Positions 37,675-46,559 of a stretch of DNA of 64,000 nucleotides are shown piece by piece (positions within the stretch are counted from its first letter, which is position 1; each line of letters starts with the position of its first letter). The notes under the pieces are model-generated. The model saw only the letters and a list, made by a program, of their open reading frames with translations. It was not told where the DNA came from and searched no databases. The stretch lies in the NCBI GenBank assembly GCA_022844045.1, contig JALHMM010000003.1, positions 1 to 64,000 of the forward strand, read 5' to 3'. The DNA is from Reyranellaceae bacterium (GTDB lineage: Bacteria > Pseudomonadota > Alphaproteobacteria > Reyranellales > Reyranellaceae). Position numbers and translations under genes: made by a program.

Positions 37675-39018
37675 TCAGGCGGCCGGCAGCGGGAAGACCA
37701 GTCGCGCCGTCGTCCCGGGCGTACGGTTCAAGTAGTCGACCTCGGCCCGCATGCCGGCGGCGATGCCTCTCACCAAGCGGGTTCCCAGGCCGGTGCCCTT
37801 GGCTTGGCCGGGCTCGCCTCGGCCGACGCCGTCGTCCTCGACCACCAGTTCGCCGCGCCCGTCGGGCAACCGCTTCAGCCGCACGCGCACGTCGCCACGG
37901 CTCCCCGGATAGGCGTACTTGAAGGCGTTGGTGACCCACTCCGTGACCACCACGCCGAGATTGACGCTGGCGTCCGTGCCCATCCGCAGCGGCTCCAGCT
38001 CGTGCCGGAGAGACGCGCCCACATGACCTTCGGCGCCTATCGACGTCTCGAGATGCTCCAGCAGGCCCGACAGGTACTCGTCGAGCTGCACGAAGCGCAC
38101 ATCGCCGGAGGTGTAGAGCCGCTTGTGGACCAGAGAGATCGCGAAGACGCGCGCATGGGTGTCTTCCAGCGCCCGCCGGGCGGCGGGGTCGCTCAACCCG
38201 TTGGCCTGCAGCTTCACCAACGAGGCCACCAGCGCCAGGCTGTTGGCGACCCGATGGTTGACCTCGGCCAGCAGCACCTCGGCGCGGTCGCGCGCCTGGG
38301 CGAGGTCGGTGGTGCGCCTCTCGACCCGCGCCTCGAGGTCGCTCGCCAGCGTGCGGACCTCGTCGCGCGCCTGGACCAACTCGTAGGCGTAGCGCAGCAC
38401 GGTGAAGGTGACGCCGCCGACCACCACGATGATCACGATGCCGCCGATGATCGATACCCAGCGCAGCATCGAGGCGTTGGCCCGCTGCTCGCGGACGCCG
38501 TCGGCCAGACGCTCGTCGGCCACGCGCACCACGCCCGAGAGGAAGACATTGGCCTCGTCCATCAGCGCCTTGCCGCGATTGGTGCGCACCAGGGCGATCG
38601 CCTCCTCTTCCTTGCGGTCGCGGGCCAGCGTGATGCTGTCGTCCATCTCCCGCAGCTTCTCGCCCACCACCTGCGTCAAGCGCCGCAGCATGGGCTGGAC
38701 CGTCTCGTCCGCCGCGAGCCCACGCTTCAACACATCGAGCTGCCGCTCGGCCGCCGCCTTGGCCATGTCGTATGGCGCGAGATAGATCTCGTTGCTGGTG
38801 ACGATGTAGCCGCGCTGGCTCGACTCGGCGGTTTGCAGCGCACTGCGCAGTTCGACGGCGGCGGTCCGGGTGCCGCGCGCCTCGCTGCTGATGGCGAAGA
38901 TGACCTGCGCGCGCTCACCCAGCCACATCGTCATGGCGACGATGGCCAGCACCGCCAGCAGGCCAATGCCGAGCAGGATGATCGTCGAACGGACGACAAA
39001 GCGGCTTGTTATGGGCAT
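37675..39018 (-). CDS. CHASE3-domain sensor histidine kinase (HisKA_2 type)
   Basis: A 447-residue membrane kinase from ATG 39018. TM1 is at about residues 11-33. A periplasmic CHASE3 domain spans about 38-175 (LRSALQTAESSQRGYIVTSN is diagnostic), TM2 about 186-205, then a coiled-coil. The HisKA_2 dimerisation/H-box AEVNHRVANSLALV puts the phospho-acceptor at His255. The HATPase domain contains VVTEWVTNAFKYAYPG (N-box) and DDGVGRG (G1). Autophosphorylates and signals to an unknown response regulator; none is encoded nearby. Kinases of this type often act in the alphaproteobacterial general stress pathway. Confidence 0.92.
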   Translation of the reverse strand: MPITSRFVVRSTIILLGIGLLAVLAIVAMTMWLGERAQVIFAISSEARGTRTAAVELRSALQTAESSQRGYIVTSNEIYLAPYDMAKAAAERQLDVLKRGLAADETVQPMLRRLTQVVGEKLREMDDSITLARDRKEEEAIALVRTNRGKALMDEANVFLSGVVRVADERLADGVREQRANASMLRWVSIIGGIVIIVVVGGVTFTVLRYAYELVQARDEVRTLASDLEARVERRTTDLAQARDRAEVLLAEVNHRVANSLALVASLVKLQANGLSDPAARRALEDTHARVFAISLVHKRLYTSGDVRFVQLDEYLSGLLEHLETSIGAEGHVGASLRHELEPLRMGTDASVNLGVVVTEWVTNAFKYAYPGSRGDVRVRLKRLPDGRGELVVEDDGVGRGEPGQAKGTGLGTRLVRGIAAGMRAEVDYLNRTPGTTARLVFPLPAA

Positions 39019-39190
39019 CACTACACGCCCTGCCCGATCTTCTTGGCCCGCGCAAGCCCCGATACGGGCGACCGCACTCGAGCGGCGTCGTCTCGTCCGG
39101 GTTCTGGCGCCGGGCGTTCCCGGCTCATGATCAGAATTCTCGCACCTCGGTCGCCTGGCCACGTGTGAGGGCGGCAGTCCGCCTTCTGTC

Positions 39191-39325
39191 GTGCGCGCTA
39201 CCCTGACAGGGTTGTCGCTCGGAGCGCATGCGCAGGGCTCGCCGGCGCCAATCGGCCTTTGGCAAGGCCTGAACAGTGGCGACTACATCCAGGTTCGCGC
39301 GGCGCGGCTGAGAGCGCGGCGGTGA
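39191..39325 (+). pseudogene. possible remnant of a secreted-protein gene
   Basis: A 44-codon ORF from GTG 39191 encodes a signal-like LTGLSLGAHAQG followed by SPAPIGLWQGLNSGDYIQVR and an Arg-rich end. The start of a small exported protein is suggested, but the body is missing. It lies in the 308-bp space between the kinase and aminotransferase genes, where I see nothing else. Weak evidence only. Confidence 0.25.
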
Positions 39326-39326
39326 C

Positions 39327-40226
39327 TCAATCGTAATCGACCGGCGTCGTCTCGCCCGGGTTGTGGTGCCAGGCCCAGTAGAGCTCGCGGATTCGGCTGG
39401 TCAGTGCGCCGGGCGCGCCGTTGCCGAGGATGCGGCCGTCGATCCGCGTCACCGGCATCACACCGCCTGCTGTCGAGGTGGCGAAGATCTCATCGGCGTC
39501 GCGTAGCGCCTCGACCGTCACCGGCCGCACCTCGATGGGCATCCCCTCGCGCCGGCACAGATCGATCACCGCGCCGCGGGTGATGCCTTCGAGCACGCCG
39601 CTGTCGGGCGTCAGCACCACGCCGTCGCGCACCGCGAAGACGTTGAAGCCCGGGCCTTCGGTGATGGTGCCCTCGATGCTAGGTAGGATCACCGTGTCGG
39701 CGCCGACGTCATAGGCCTCGAACAGGGCGCATTCCATGTCGAGCCAGTGATAGTTCTTCACCGTGGGATCGACCGAGGCGGCGGGGATGCGCGGCCGCGA
39801 GGCGATCATGGCGGAGAGGCCGGTGCGCTGCTTCTCCTCATTGGCGATCCAGACGAAGGGAATCGCGTAGGCCATGAAGCGGTTGCGGCATTGCCGGATG
39901 TCGCGCACGCCGGGCGGCGGCCGGCCGCGCGTGCAGACCATCGCGACATAGGCCTCGCGCAGCCCGGTGCGGCGCACGCATTCCATCAGGATGGCGCGCA
40001 GGCCGTCGCGGTCGTGGCCGGGATCCATGCGCAGCGTCGCCATCGAGGCGGCGAAGCGATCGAGGTGATGCTCGAGCCGGAAGAAGCGGCCGTTCCAGAC
40101 ATGCACCACGTCGTAGGTCACGTCGGAGCGGGTGAAGCCGTAATCGAGCGCCGAGACGGTGAGCTGCTCGACCGGCATATAGGCGCCGTCGGCGAAGGCG
40201 ACGCCTGTGGGGGTCACATCGGACAT
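39327..40226 (-). CDS. class IV PLP aminotransferase (branched-chain / D-amino acid type)
   Basis: A 299-residue fold-type IV aminotransferase. SALDYGFTRSDVTYDVVHVW is the N-terminal signature. VKNYHWLDMECALFEAYD holds the PLP lysine (Lys in VKNYHW). EGTITEGPGFNVFAVRDG and SGVLEGITRGAVIDLC are cofactor-binding loops. Interconverts amino acids and 2-oxo acids with PLP. I start at ATG 40226 (MSDVTPTGVAF); the longer frame upstream is non-coding. Substrate could be branched-chain amino acids, D-amino acids or an aryl amine. Divergent from the next gene by 36 bp. Confidence 0.92.
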   Translation of the reverse strand: MSDVTPTGVAFADGAYMPVEQLTVSALDYGFTRSDVTYDVVHVWNGRFFRLEHHLDRFAASMATLRMDPGHDRDGLRAILMECVRRTGLREAYVAMVCTRGRPPPGVRDIRQCRNRFMAYAIPFVWIANEEKQRTGLSAMIASRPRIPAASVDPTVKNYHWLDMECALFEAYDVGADTVILPSIEGTITEGPGFNVFAVRDGVVLTPDSGVLEGITRGAVIDLCRREGMPIEVRPVTVEALRDADEIFATSTAGGVMPVTRIDGRILGNGAPGALTSRIRELYWAWHHNPGETTPVDYD

Positions 40227-40262
40227 GCTGGCGATATTGGCCGGGTCCTGTAGTGTCCGTCC

Positions 40263-40817
40263 ATGCTCGAGACGGGTTGGGTGATCCGCGTGCGCCGGCT
40301 GGCGCAGCAGCACCGCGAAGAAAAATCGCGCACCTATGGTCGCTACGAGACCTTCATCAACGGTCGCGCGAGCAACCGGCTGCGCGGTTTCGTCTGCGAG
40401 GCGATCGGGCCGGGCGACAACAAGACGCTCAACAACGGCAAGCGCATCGAGCCCGGCCGCTATCCGCTCTACACCCATTGGCATGGCGCGAAGTACGCCT
40501 CGGTAGGTTACGCGCTCGACACCGAGACAGCGGGCGCGCTGAAGATGCCGGCGATCCGCGTCGGCGACACCGAGGCGCGTACCGACATCCTGATCCATCC
40601 CGGACATCCGCCGACGCCGTACCTGTCGAGCGTCGGCTGCTTCAACCTCACCGCGAAGCTGGAGCCCACGCAGGAGATGGATTTCTGGGAATCACGGGCG
40701 CGCGTCATCGCCCTGCTCGACAGCCTGCGCGCGTTCGCGCCGGCGGCTTTCGCGACCGAAGACATCACACGCATCCCTGACGCCTGGCTGATCGTCGAAG
40801 GCGAGCCGCGCGACTAA
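40263..40817 (+). CDS. conserved hypothetical protein, DUF5675-like
   Basis: A 184-residue cytoplasmic protein. Residues 60-135 (GKRIEPGRYPLYTHW, then DILIHPGHPPTPYLSSVGCF) resemble the DUF5675 pattern of IPAGTY...ILIHPGN...GC, a fold related to L,D-transpeptidase-like catalytic Cys proteins. The His-Pro-Gly and later Cys are conserved-looking. No signal peptide, so peptidoglycan activity is doubtful. The call rests on motif resemblance only. Transcribed divergently from the aminotransferase. Confidence 0.6.
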   Translation: MLETGWVIRVRRLAQQHREEKSRTYGRYETFINGRASNRLRGFVCEAIGPGDNKTLNNGKRIEPGRYPLYTHWHGAKYASVGYALDTETAGALKMPAIRVGDTEARTDILIHPGHPPTPYLSSVGCFNLTAKLEPTQEMDFWESRARVIALLDSLRAFAPAAFATEDITRIPDAWLIVEGEPRD

Positions 40818-40826
40818 TCAACTCTC

Positions 40827-40897
40827 CTGGGGGCGCGCCACTCCAGTGGCGCGTCTTGTTGTTCGGCCGCCGCGCCACTGGAGTGGCGCGCCCCCAG
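40827..40897. repeat. family C solo palindrome
   Basis: A 71-bp perfect-looking inverted repeat: CTGGGGGCGCGCCACTCCAG to CTGGAGTGGCGCGCCCCCAG. It is the same inner palindrome as in the 209-bp MITEs at 33254 and 61328 but lacks their terminal repeats, so it is either a shorter element or a MITE core. It lies between two co-oriented genes. Confidence 0.85.
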
Positions 40898-40972
40898 CTG
40901 AAGGCTTCCGAGCGGACACATCAGCCGCTACATAGGCCGGTCCGCTCGCGGCAAGGATTCGGAGGAAACGCC

Positions 40973-42427
40973 ATGGGAGCACGCACGGGTCGGCAGTTCC
41001 TCGACGGGCTGCGGCGCACGCAGCGCGAGATCTGGGTCGATGGCGAGCGCATCGCCGACGTCACGGCGCACCCGAAGCTCGCCGGCGGGGCCGCGAGCCT
41101 GGCGGCGATCTTCGACCGCCAGCATGCCTACGCCGCCGAGTGCCTCTACACCGATCCCGAGAGCGGCGAGCCGACCAATGTCAGCCACATGATCCCGCGC
41201 ACGCGCGAGGATCTGTGGCGCCGGCACGCCGGGCTGGTGCGGTTGTCGGAAGGCTCGATGGGCATCATGGGCCGCACGCCCGACTACATGAACATGAAGT
41301 TCGCGGCCTTTGCCTCCGCGCCCGCCGTGTGGGCCGGCGCCGACGGACGCAACGCGCGGGGCGCGCGCAACCTCGTGAACTTCCAGCGCCACCTCGGCAA
41401 GGCCGACGCCGCGCTGACCCACACCATCATCCAGCCGACGATCGACAAGCGCAGCGACAGCCAGTTCGTCGGCAACAAGGTCATGGTGCGCAAGGTCGGC
41501 CAGACCGACAAAGGCATCATCGTCAGGGGCGCGCGGGTGCTGGCCACATTGGCGCCCTATGCCGACGAGCAGACGGTGTATCCCAGCATTCCGCTACCGC
41601 CGGAGGCCACCGACCACGCGATCGCCTTCGCCATCCCGCTCGACACGCCGGGCCTGATCTTCCTGTGCCGCGATTCGGCGGCCGCGCCCGGCGCCGATGC
41701 CTTCGACAAGCCGCTGTCCTCGCGCTTCGACGAGCAGGACGCCTTCTGCATCTTCGACGACGTGCTGGTGCCGTGGGAGCGCGTGTTCATCGACGGCGAC
41801 GTGCCGATCTACAATTCGCTGCGCGAGACCGGCTACGCGATCAGCATGACGAGCCAGTCGACTGTGCGCGCACTCACCAAGCTCGAATTCGCCTATGGCC
41901 TGGCCAGCCGCATGGCCGAGCTGATCGGCGATCGCTCGCCGGCGACGACGGAGATGCTGGGCGAGATGGCCTGCTACGTGCGCCTGACGGCCAACGCGCT
42001 GGAGCTGTCGCTGGAGAAGGCCTGGCGGCGCGCCGACGGCGTCTGGTTCCCCGACGGCGCCGTGCTCGATCCGATGCGCGCCATGCTCGCGGTGTGGATG
42101 CCGCGCGTGGCCGAGATCATCACCATGATCGGCAGCCACAACCTCCTGACCACGCCGAGCCGCGCGCAGTTCCACGACGCCAAGCTGCGGCCGCTGATCG
42201 AGGAGATGCTGCACGGCGCCGATGGTGCCGCCGCCGCCGAGCGCGCCCAGGTGTTCCGCATGGCCTGGGATTTCGTCGGCTCGGCGCTGGGCGGGCGCGG
42301 CTTCCTCTATGAGCGCTTCTATCTGACCTCGGCGGCGCGCAACAAGCAGATGCTGCACGAACGCTTCTTCGACCGCCGCCGCTCGCGCGCTTTGCTCGAC
42401 GACATGCTGTCGCGCGCCGCGCGCTGA
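40973..42427 (+). CDS. HpaB-family flavin-dependent aromatic/acyl monooxygenase
   Basis: A 484-residue member of the 4-hydroxyphenylacetate 3-monooxygenase (HpaB) family, acyl-CoA-dehydrogenase fold. RTGRQFLDGLRRTQREIW is the standard start. RLSEGSMGIMGRTPDYMN and HTIIQPTIDKRSDSQF follow, then FDDVLVPWERVFIDGDV. It uses FADH2 from a separate reductase to hydroxylate phenolic substrates, or acts as a related hydroxylase; no HpaC reductase is next to it. GGAGG lies 8 nt before ATG 40973. Confidence 0.93.
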   Translation: MGARTGRQFLDGLRRTQREIWVDGERIADVTAHPKLAGGAASLAAIFDRQHAYAAECLYTDPESGEPTNVSHMIPRTREDLWRRHAGLVRLSEGSMGIMGRTPDYMNMKFAAFASAPAVWAGADGRNARGARNLVNFQRHLGKADAALTHTIIQPTIDKRSDSQFVGNKVMVRKVGQTDKGIIVRGARVLATLAPYADEQTVYPSIPLPPEATDHAIAFAIPLDTPGLIFLCRDSAAAPGADAFDKPLSSRFDEQDAFCIFDDVLVPWERVFIDGDVPIYNSLRETGYAISMTSQSTVRALTKLEFAYGLASRMAELIGDRSPATTEMLGEMACYVRLTANALELSLEKAWRRADGVWFPDGAVLDPMRAMLAVWMPRVAEIITMIGSHNLLTTPSRAQFHDAKLRPLIEEMLHGADGAAAAERAQVFRMAWDFVGSALGGRGFLYERFYLTSAARNKQMLHERFFDRRRSRALLDDMLSRAAR

Positions 42428-42453
42428 ACACCCCACGGCGCCGCCGTCGCGTC

Positions 42454-43476
42454 CTACGGCGTCGTGCCGAGCGTCTTCAGCCAGGCGACCGATCGGGACA
42501 GCGCGAGCTTGCCGGCGGCGCCGTCGAGATTGAACTGGTACTCGTGCGACAGCTTCGGCTGGTGATTCGCCGAAAAAAACAGGCTCTCCACCGCTACGCC
42601 CCGCGCGCGCAGCGCGCGCTCCATGAGCAGCGATTGCGGCAGCAGCGGATCGGCATTACCCGCGCTGATGAAGGTGGGCGGAAAGGCGGCCGTCACATGA
42701 CGCGCCACCGACATGCGGTCGAAGCCGGCGACATCGCGCCAGTCGCGGCTGCCGCTATACGACCAGGTCACGGTGCTCATGAACCAGCCGAGGATGCCGC
42801 CCTTGCCTTGGTCGAGGTCGGCGATGTCGAAGACGCCGCAATGCAGCAGCGTGCCCTTCAGCTGGTCGGGGCGGATCGGCGCGGCGATTCCGACGTCGCG
42901 CGCATAGGCCGGTGCGGTGATCAGGTTGGCGACCTGCGCCGCGATCTGCGCGCCGGCGGAGTCGCCGGCGAGAACCAGCGCCGCGCGGTTGACGCCCAGT
43001 TCGCTCGCGGCGCCATCGAGGTAGCGCAGCGCCTGCGTCACCTGGCGGATCGGCGTCGGATAGGTGGCGCCCGGCGCGATCGTGTAGTCGACGTTGACGA
43101 CCGTGAAGCCCTCGCCCGCAAGGACCTTGAGATAGTTGGCGATGTCGCCGCGCCGGCCCGACACGAAGCCGCCGCCATGGATCCAGACGATGCTCGGCGC
43201 GCCGGGCGCGAGGGTCGCGGGGCGGTAGATGTCGAGCAGTGCGTCGGGATCGGCCGGATCGTAGCGAAGCGCCTCGCGCACGACGAGGCCGGCGGGCACA
43301 TGCTTCTCAAGGGCCGCCGACGCGACGGCCGCGCCCTCGTCGAAGATCGCCCGGATCACGAGCACGCTGGGCCAGGGCGAGACGAAAAACGACCCGACGA
43401 CCACCACGAGGATCGCCGTGATGCCGAGCAGGACGCGCCGGACGGCCTTTCGCCACCCCGCCGCCACCGACGTCAC
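42454..43476 (-). CDS. membrane-anchored alpha/beta hydrolase (HSL/esterase type)
   Basis: A 340-residue esterase. GTG 43476 overlaps the upstream gene's TGA (GTGA). A single N-terminal TM helix (VLLGITAILVVVVGSFFVSP) anchors it, then the hormone-sensitive lipase/carboxylesterase domain: HGGGFVSGR oxyanion motif near residue 112, GDSAGAQ nucleophile near 182, an Asp in SAGNADPLLPQS, and a His in KLSHEYQF. Hydrolyses esters, probably facing the periplasm. Third gene of a tightly overlapping operon with two exported proteins. Confidence 0.9.
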   Translation of the reverse strand: MTSVAAGWRKAVRRVLLGITAILVVVVGSFFVSPWPSVLVIRAIFDEGAAVASAALEKHVPAGLVVREALRYDPADPDALLDIYRPATLAPGAPSIVWIHGGGFVSGRRGDIANYLKVLAGEGFTVVNVDYTIAPGATYPTPIRQVTQALRYLDGAASELGVNRAALVLAGDSAGAQIAAQVANLITAPAYARDVGIAAPIRPDQLKGTLLHCGVFDIADLDQGKGGILGWFMSTVTWSYSGSRDWRDVAGFDRMSVARHVTAAFPPTFISAGNADPLLPQSLLMERALRARGVAVESLFFSANHQPKLSHEYQFNLDGAAGKLALSRSVAWLKTLGTTP

Positions 43477-44207
43477 CGGTCGCCCGGCGCGGGCGCCCAG
43501 AGATAAATGCCGGCATCGGCTTCGAGCGCGATGGCGAGGCGGCCGCCGCTCAGCGTGTAGGAACGCATGGAGGTGAGGTCGCGCGCGATGCGCGTGTCCA
43601 TCGCGCCGGGTCCGCACATGGCCCGGGTCATGGCGCCCGCCGTCATCGTCAGCGCACCGCCCGACGATGACGACGGCTTCGCCTCCCAGCGCGCCATCGC
43701 GCGGTTGCAGTCGAGTTGCAGGGCGGCCGAGCCATCGGCGGCGAACCGCAGGGTGTAGCGCTCCACATTGGGCGGGACGACCTTGCCGATGCTGTCGTCG
43801 GACGACTGGAAGTGGACCAGCGTCCACGACGTGCCGGCCAGGCCCGTGACAGGCTCCTGGATCCGCGGCTGGCGCATCGCCCACTCCTGGTCGCGGCAAG
43901 TGCGGGTGGCGGTGTCGGGTCCGGTCCAGGCGATCTCGGGGCCGGCACCGCGCAACTCGTGCCCGTCACCTTTGTAGTGGATGCCGGAGGCGACCGGCTG
44001 ACGTTCGAGCCGCGCGACCTTGTCGCCGGCCGACAGGGTCGCCGTGCCGCCGTCGAACGACACGGTGATCGTCTGTCCGCGATCGCAAAGAAAGACGACA
44101 CGCCGCGGAGGCTCGACGCTCGCCGGTGCTTGAGCGACGGCCGGCCCCATCACGCCGCTACCGAGCAGCGCCACGATCAGGCCGGTGGCGGCGACGACCA
44201 TCTTCAT
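43473..44207 (-). CDS. exported MliC-META two-domain protein
   Basis: A 244-residue protein with a signal peptide (VVAATGLIVALLGSGVMGPAVAQ, split here for length as residues 4-26). An MliC-type lysozyme-inhibitor domain (VVFLCDRGQTITVSF ... LERQPVASGIHYKGDGHELR, about residues 37-95) is followed by a META/HslJ domain (about 118-240: GTSWTLVHFQ, LRFAADGSAALQLDCNRA, AMCGPGAMD). MliC domains inhibit C-type lysozymes; META domains occur in stress-related envelope proteins. It overlaps both neighbours by 4 bp, so it is translationally coupled. Envelope protection is the likely role. Confidence 0.88.
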   Translation of the reverse strand: MKMVVAATGLIVALLGSGVMGPAVAQAPASVEPPRRVVFLCDRGQTITVSFDGGTATLSAGDKVARLERQPVASGIHYKGDGHELRGAGPEIAWTGPDTATRTCRDQEWAMRQPRIQEPVTGLAGTSWTLVHFQSSDDSIGKVVPPNVERYTLRFAADGSAALQLDCNRAMARWEAKPSSSSGGALTMTAGAMTRAMCGPGAMDTRIARDLTSMRSYTLSGGRLAIALEADAGIYLWAPAPGDR

Positions 44208-44614
44208 CGCGGCTGCACGACTGGCTTGGCGCGCACCACGACGGTGCCGCGCGCGACGCCCGGCGACCACGCCTCATAGTCGAAGCGCACCGCCCTGATC
44301 TGCCGGCCAGCGCCGAGCAGATCGATTCCCTTCGAGCATTCTCCCGGCGAGAGGGCGAGCGGCAGGAACAGCCGCTGCCAGCCGCCATCGTCGAGCTGCA
44401 CCTCGGCCCGCCGGATGCGGATGGCCTGGCGCTCGCCGCACACCATGATCTCGCTGTAGCGGCCGGCATCGGCGATCCGGGCGGTATCCTGATCGGCGCG
44501 GTCGTTGACCGTGAGACGGGCAAGCTCGACCCACGGCGTCTGCGCCAGGCCGACTGGCGCGAAGGCGGGTCCCGTGACAATGGCCATCAAGACTGCAACA
44601 ACAACACAACGCAT
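44204..44614 (-). CDS. secreted protein, DUF2541-like
   Basis: A 136-residue protein with a signal peptide (VVVAVLMAIVTGPAFAPVGLAQ region, residues 4-25). The mature part, ELARLTVNDRADQDTARI then YSEIMVCGERQAIRIRRAEV and IRAVRFDYEAWSPG, resembles small beta-sandwich envelope proteins of the DUF2541 kind. One Cys in MVCGERQ and another in PGECSKGI may pair. First gene of a three-gene overlapping operon leading into the MliC-META protein and esterase. Function unknown. Confidence 0.7.
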   Translation of the reverse strand: MRCVVVAVLMAIVTGPAFAPVGLAQTPWVELARLTVNDRADQDTARIADAGRYSEIMVCGERQAIRIRRAEVQLDDGGWQRLFLPLALSPGECSKGIDLLGAGRQIRAVRFDYEAWSPGVARGTVVVRAKPVVQPR

Positions 44615-44731
44615 CGGCTGGCTCTCTCGCTGTGAAAAAGCGCAGAAAAGCTACCATGAGCTGCGCGCGATCGATCAAGAGAGAGCTCGTCGCGGCCGGA
44701 TGCACAGCACAGCAAGGGCGATCGCCGGGCG

Positions 44732-46351
44732 TCAGGCGGCGTCGGCGAGCACCATATCGGCGGCCTTCTCGCCGATCATGATCGCGGGCGCGTTGGTGTT
44801 GCCGGAGGTCAGCGTCGGCATGATCGAGGCGTCGGCGATGCGCAGGCCTTCGATGCCGTGCACGCGCAGACGGTCGTCGACCACGGCCATGGAATCGTGG
44901 CCCATCTTGCAGGTGCCGACCGGGTGATAGGTGGTTTCGGCGGCGCGCTTGACCCAGTCGATGATCTCCTCGTCGGTCCGCGCCTCGGGACCGGGCGCCA
45001 GCTCGGCGAGACGCAGCGGCGCCATCGCCTTGGCGTACATGATCGAGCGCGCGATGCGGATGGCGCGCACGGTGAGCTCCGCATCGATCGGCGCGGAGAG
45101 GAAGTTGAAGTGGATCGCCGGCGGCCGGCGCGGATCGCTCGACGTGATGTGGATCGTGCCCTTGCTCTCGGGCCGCATCGGATGGGCGTAGCAGGTCATG
45201 CCCGATTGCTTGCTGAGACGCGGGCCCTTCGGCCCCGGCTCCATCAGCATCGACACCCAGCCCAGCAGCAGATCAGGCGCCGCTAGCCCCTCGCGCGAGC
45301 GCACGAAGGCGCGCATCGGCGCGCCGACAGAGGCCAGCAGGCCCTGGTTGAGGAAAGCGAACTTCAGGCCCTGCGTGATCCAGCCCAGACCGCGCGCGGC
45401 GTCGTTGTAGGTGTAGCCTTTGGCGCCGACCGCCCAGCGCGTGCGCGGCGCGTAGTGGTCGCGCAGGTTCTCGCCGACGCCGGGCAACGCTTTGCGCACG
45501 GCGATGCCCAGCGCCTGCAGGCGGTCGGGCTGGCCGATGCCGCTCAGCTCCAAGAGCTGCGGCGAGTTGATCGTGCCGCCGCACACCACGACCTCGCGCG
45601 CCGCCTTGGCTTCGCGAGTCTCGCTGCCTACAGCGTAACGCACGCCCATGCAGCGCGTACCGTCGAACAGCAAGCCCTCGGCCAGCGCGTCGGTCTCGAT
45701 GCGCAGGTTGGCGCGGTTGCGGATCGGATCGAGATAGGTGCGCGCGGTGCTCATGCGCCAGCCGCGCGAGATCGACGCCTGGCTCATGGCGATGCCGTCC
45801 TGCGTGGCACCATTGTAGTCGGGGTTGTGCGCGATGCCGACTTCGGCGGCGGCCTTGATCAGCGCCTGGAAGACCGGCTCGCGCGGCTTGGGATTGGTGA
45901 CCGGGATCGGACCCGAGCGGCCGCGGAACTGGTCGTCTCCCTCGCCGCCTTCATACGCCTCCATGCGCTTGAAGAACGGCAGCACGTCCTCGTAGGCCCA
46001 GCCCTGGTTGCCCATCTGCGCCCAGGTGTCGAAGTCCTCTGCCTGGCCGCGCACGAAGGCCATGCCGTTGATCGAGCTCGAGCCGCCCAGCAGCTTGCCG
46101 CGCGGCACCGGAATGCGCCGGCCGTTGGTGTTGGCCTCAGGCTCGGCGCTGTAGAGCCAGTTGGCCTCGGGATTCTGGATCAGCCGCGCCGAGCCGACGG
46201 GAATGCGCGACCACGGATGGCTGGCGCGGCCGGCCTCCAGCAGCAACACGCGATGGCGTGGATCGGCGGAGAGGCGGTGTGCAACCGCGGCGCCGGCCGA
46301 TCCGGCGCCGATGACGATGAAATCGAACGAAGAGGAGGCGACGGCGGACAC
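44732..46351 (-). CDS. GMC-family FAD oxidoreductase (choline dehydrogenase-like)
   Basis: A 539-residue flavoenzyme starting at GTG 46351. FDFIVIGAGSAGAAVAHRL is the FAD-binding GxGxxG, then LLGGSSSINGMAFVRG and VVCGGTINSPQLLELSGIG, the two GMC PROSITE-type signatures. The catalytic His pair is expected at YHPVGTCKMG and GNTNAPAIMIGEKAA. Oxidises alcohols such as choline or polyols; exact substrate unknown. No signal peptide. A longer frame upstream runs through a family A repeat and is not the real start. Divergent from an MFS transporter that could import its substrate. Confidence 0.93.
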   Translation of the reverse strand: MSAVASSSFDFIVIGAGSAGAAVAHRLSADPRHRVLLLEAGRASHPWSRIPVGSARLIQNPEANWLYSAEPEANTNGRRIPVPRGKLLGGSSSINGMAFVRGQAEDFDTWAQMGNQGWAYEDVLPFFKRMEAYEGGEGDDQFRGRSGPIPVTNPKPREPVFQALIKAAAEVGIAHNPDYNGATQDGIAMSQASISRGWRMSTARTYLDPIRNRANLRIETDALAEGLLFDGTRCMGVRYAVGSETREAKAAREVVVCGGTINSPQLLELSGIGQPDRLQALGIAVRKALPGVGENLRDHYAPRTRWAVGAKGYTYNDAARGLGWITQGLKFAFLNQGLLASVGAPMRAFVRSREGLAAPDLLLGWVSMLMEPGPKGPRLSKQSGMTCYAHPMRPESKGTIHITSSDPRRPPAIHFNFLSAPIDAELTVRAIRIARSIMYAKAMAPLRLAELAPGPEARTDEEIIDWVKRAAETTYHPVGTCKMGHDSMAVVDDRLRVHGIEGLRIADASIMPTLTSGNTNAPAIMIGEKAADMVLADAA

Positions 46352-46423
46352 GATGACCCTGGACGTAGTTGTGCGGCGGCGAAGGCGTGCCGATAGTGCA
46401 TGCCCATGAACGGATCGCAAATC

Positions 46424-46550
46424 ATACCTTCCCCCGGAGGGGGAAGGTGGCGCGCAGCGACGGATGGGGGATGTTTCAACGACATCGCTATCCGTCTTCG
46501 ACATCCCCCTTCCGCCCTTCGGGCACCTTCCCCCTCCGGGGGAAGGTAAG
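46424..46550. repeat. family A palindromic repeat, copy 4
   Basis: A 127-bp copy, same orientation as the one at 11830 (CTTCCCCCGGAGGGGGAAGG at the left, CCTTCCCCCTCCGGGGGAAGG type at the right). It fills most of the space between divergent GMC and MFS genes and ends 9 bp before the MFS ATG, so it is transcribed in the 5' leader of one or both. Confidence 0.9.
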
Positions 46551-46559
46551 GTGCTCGGC

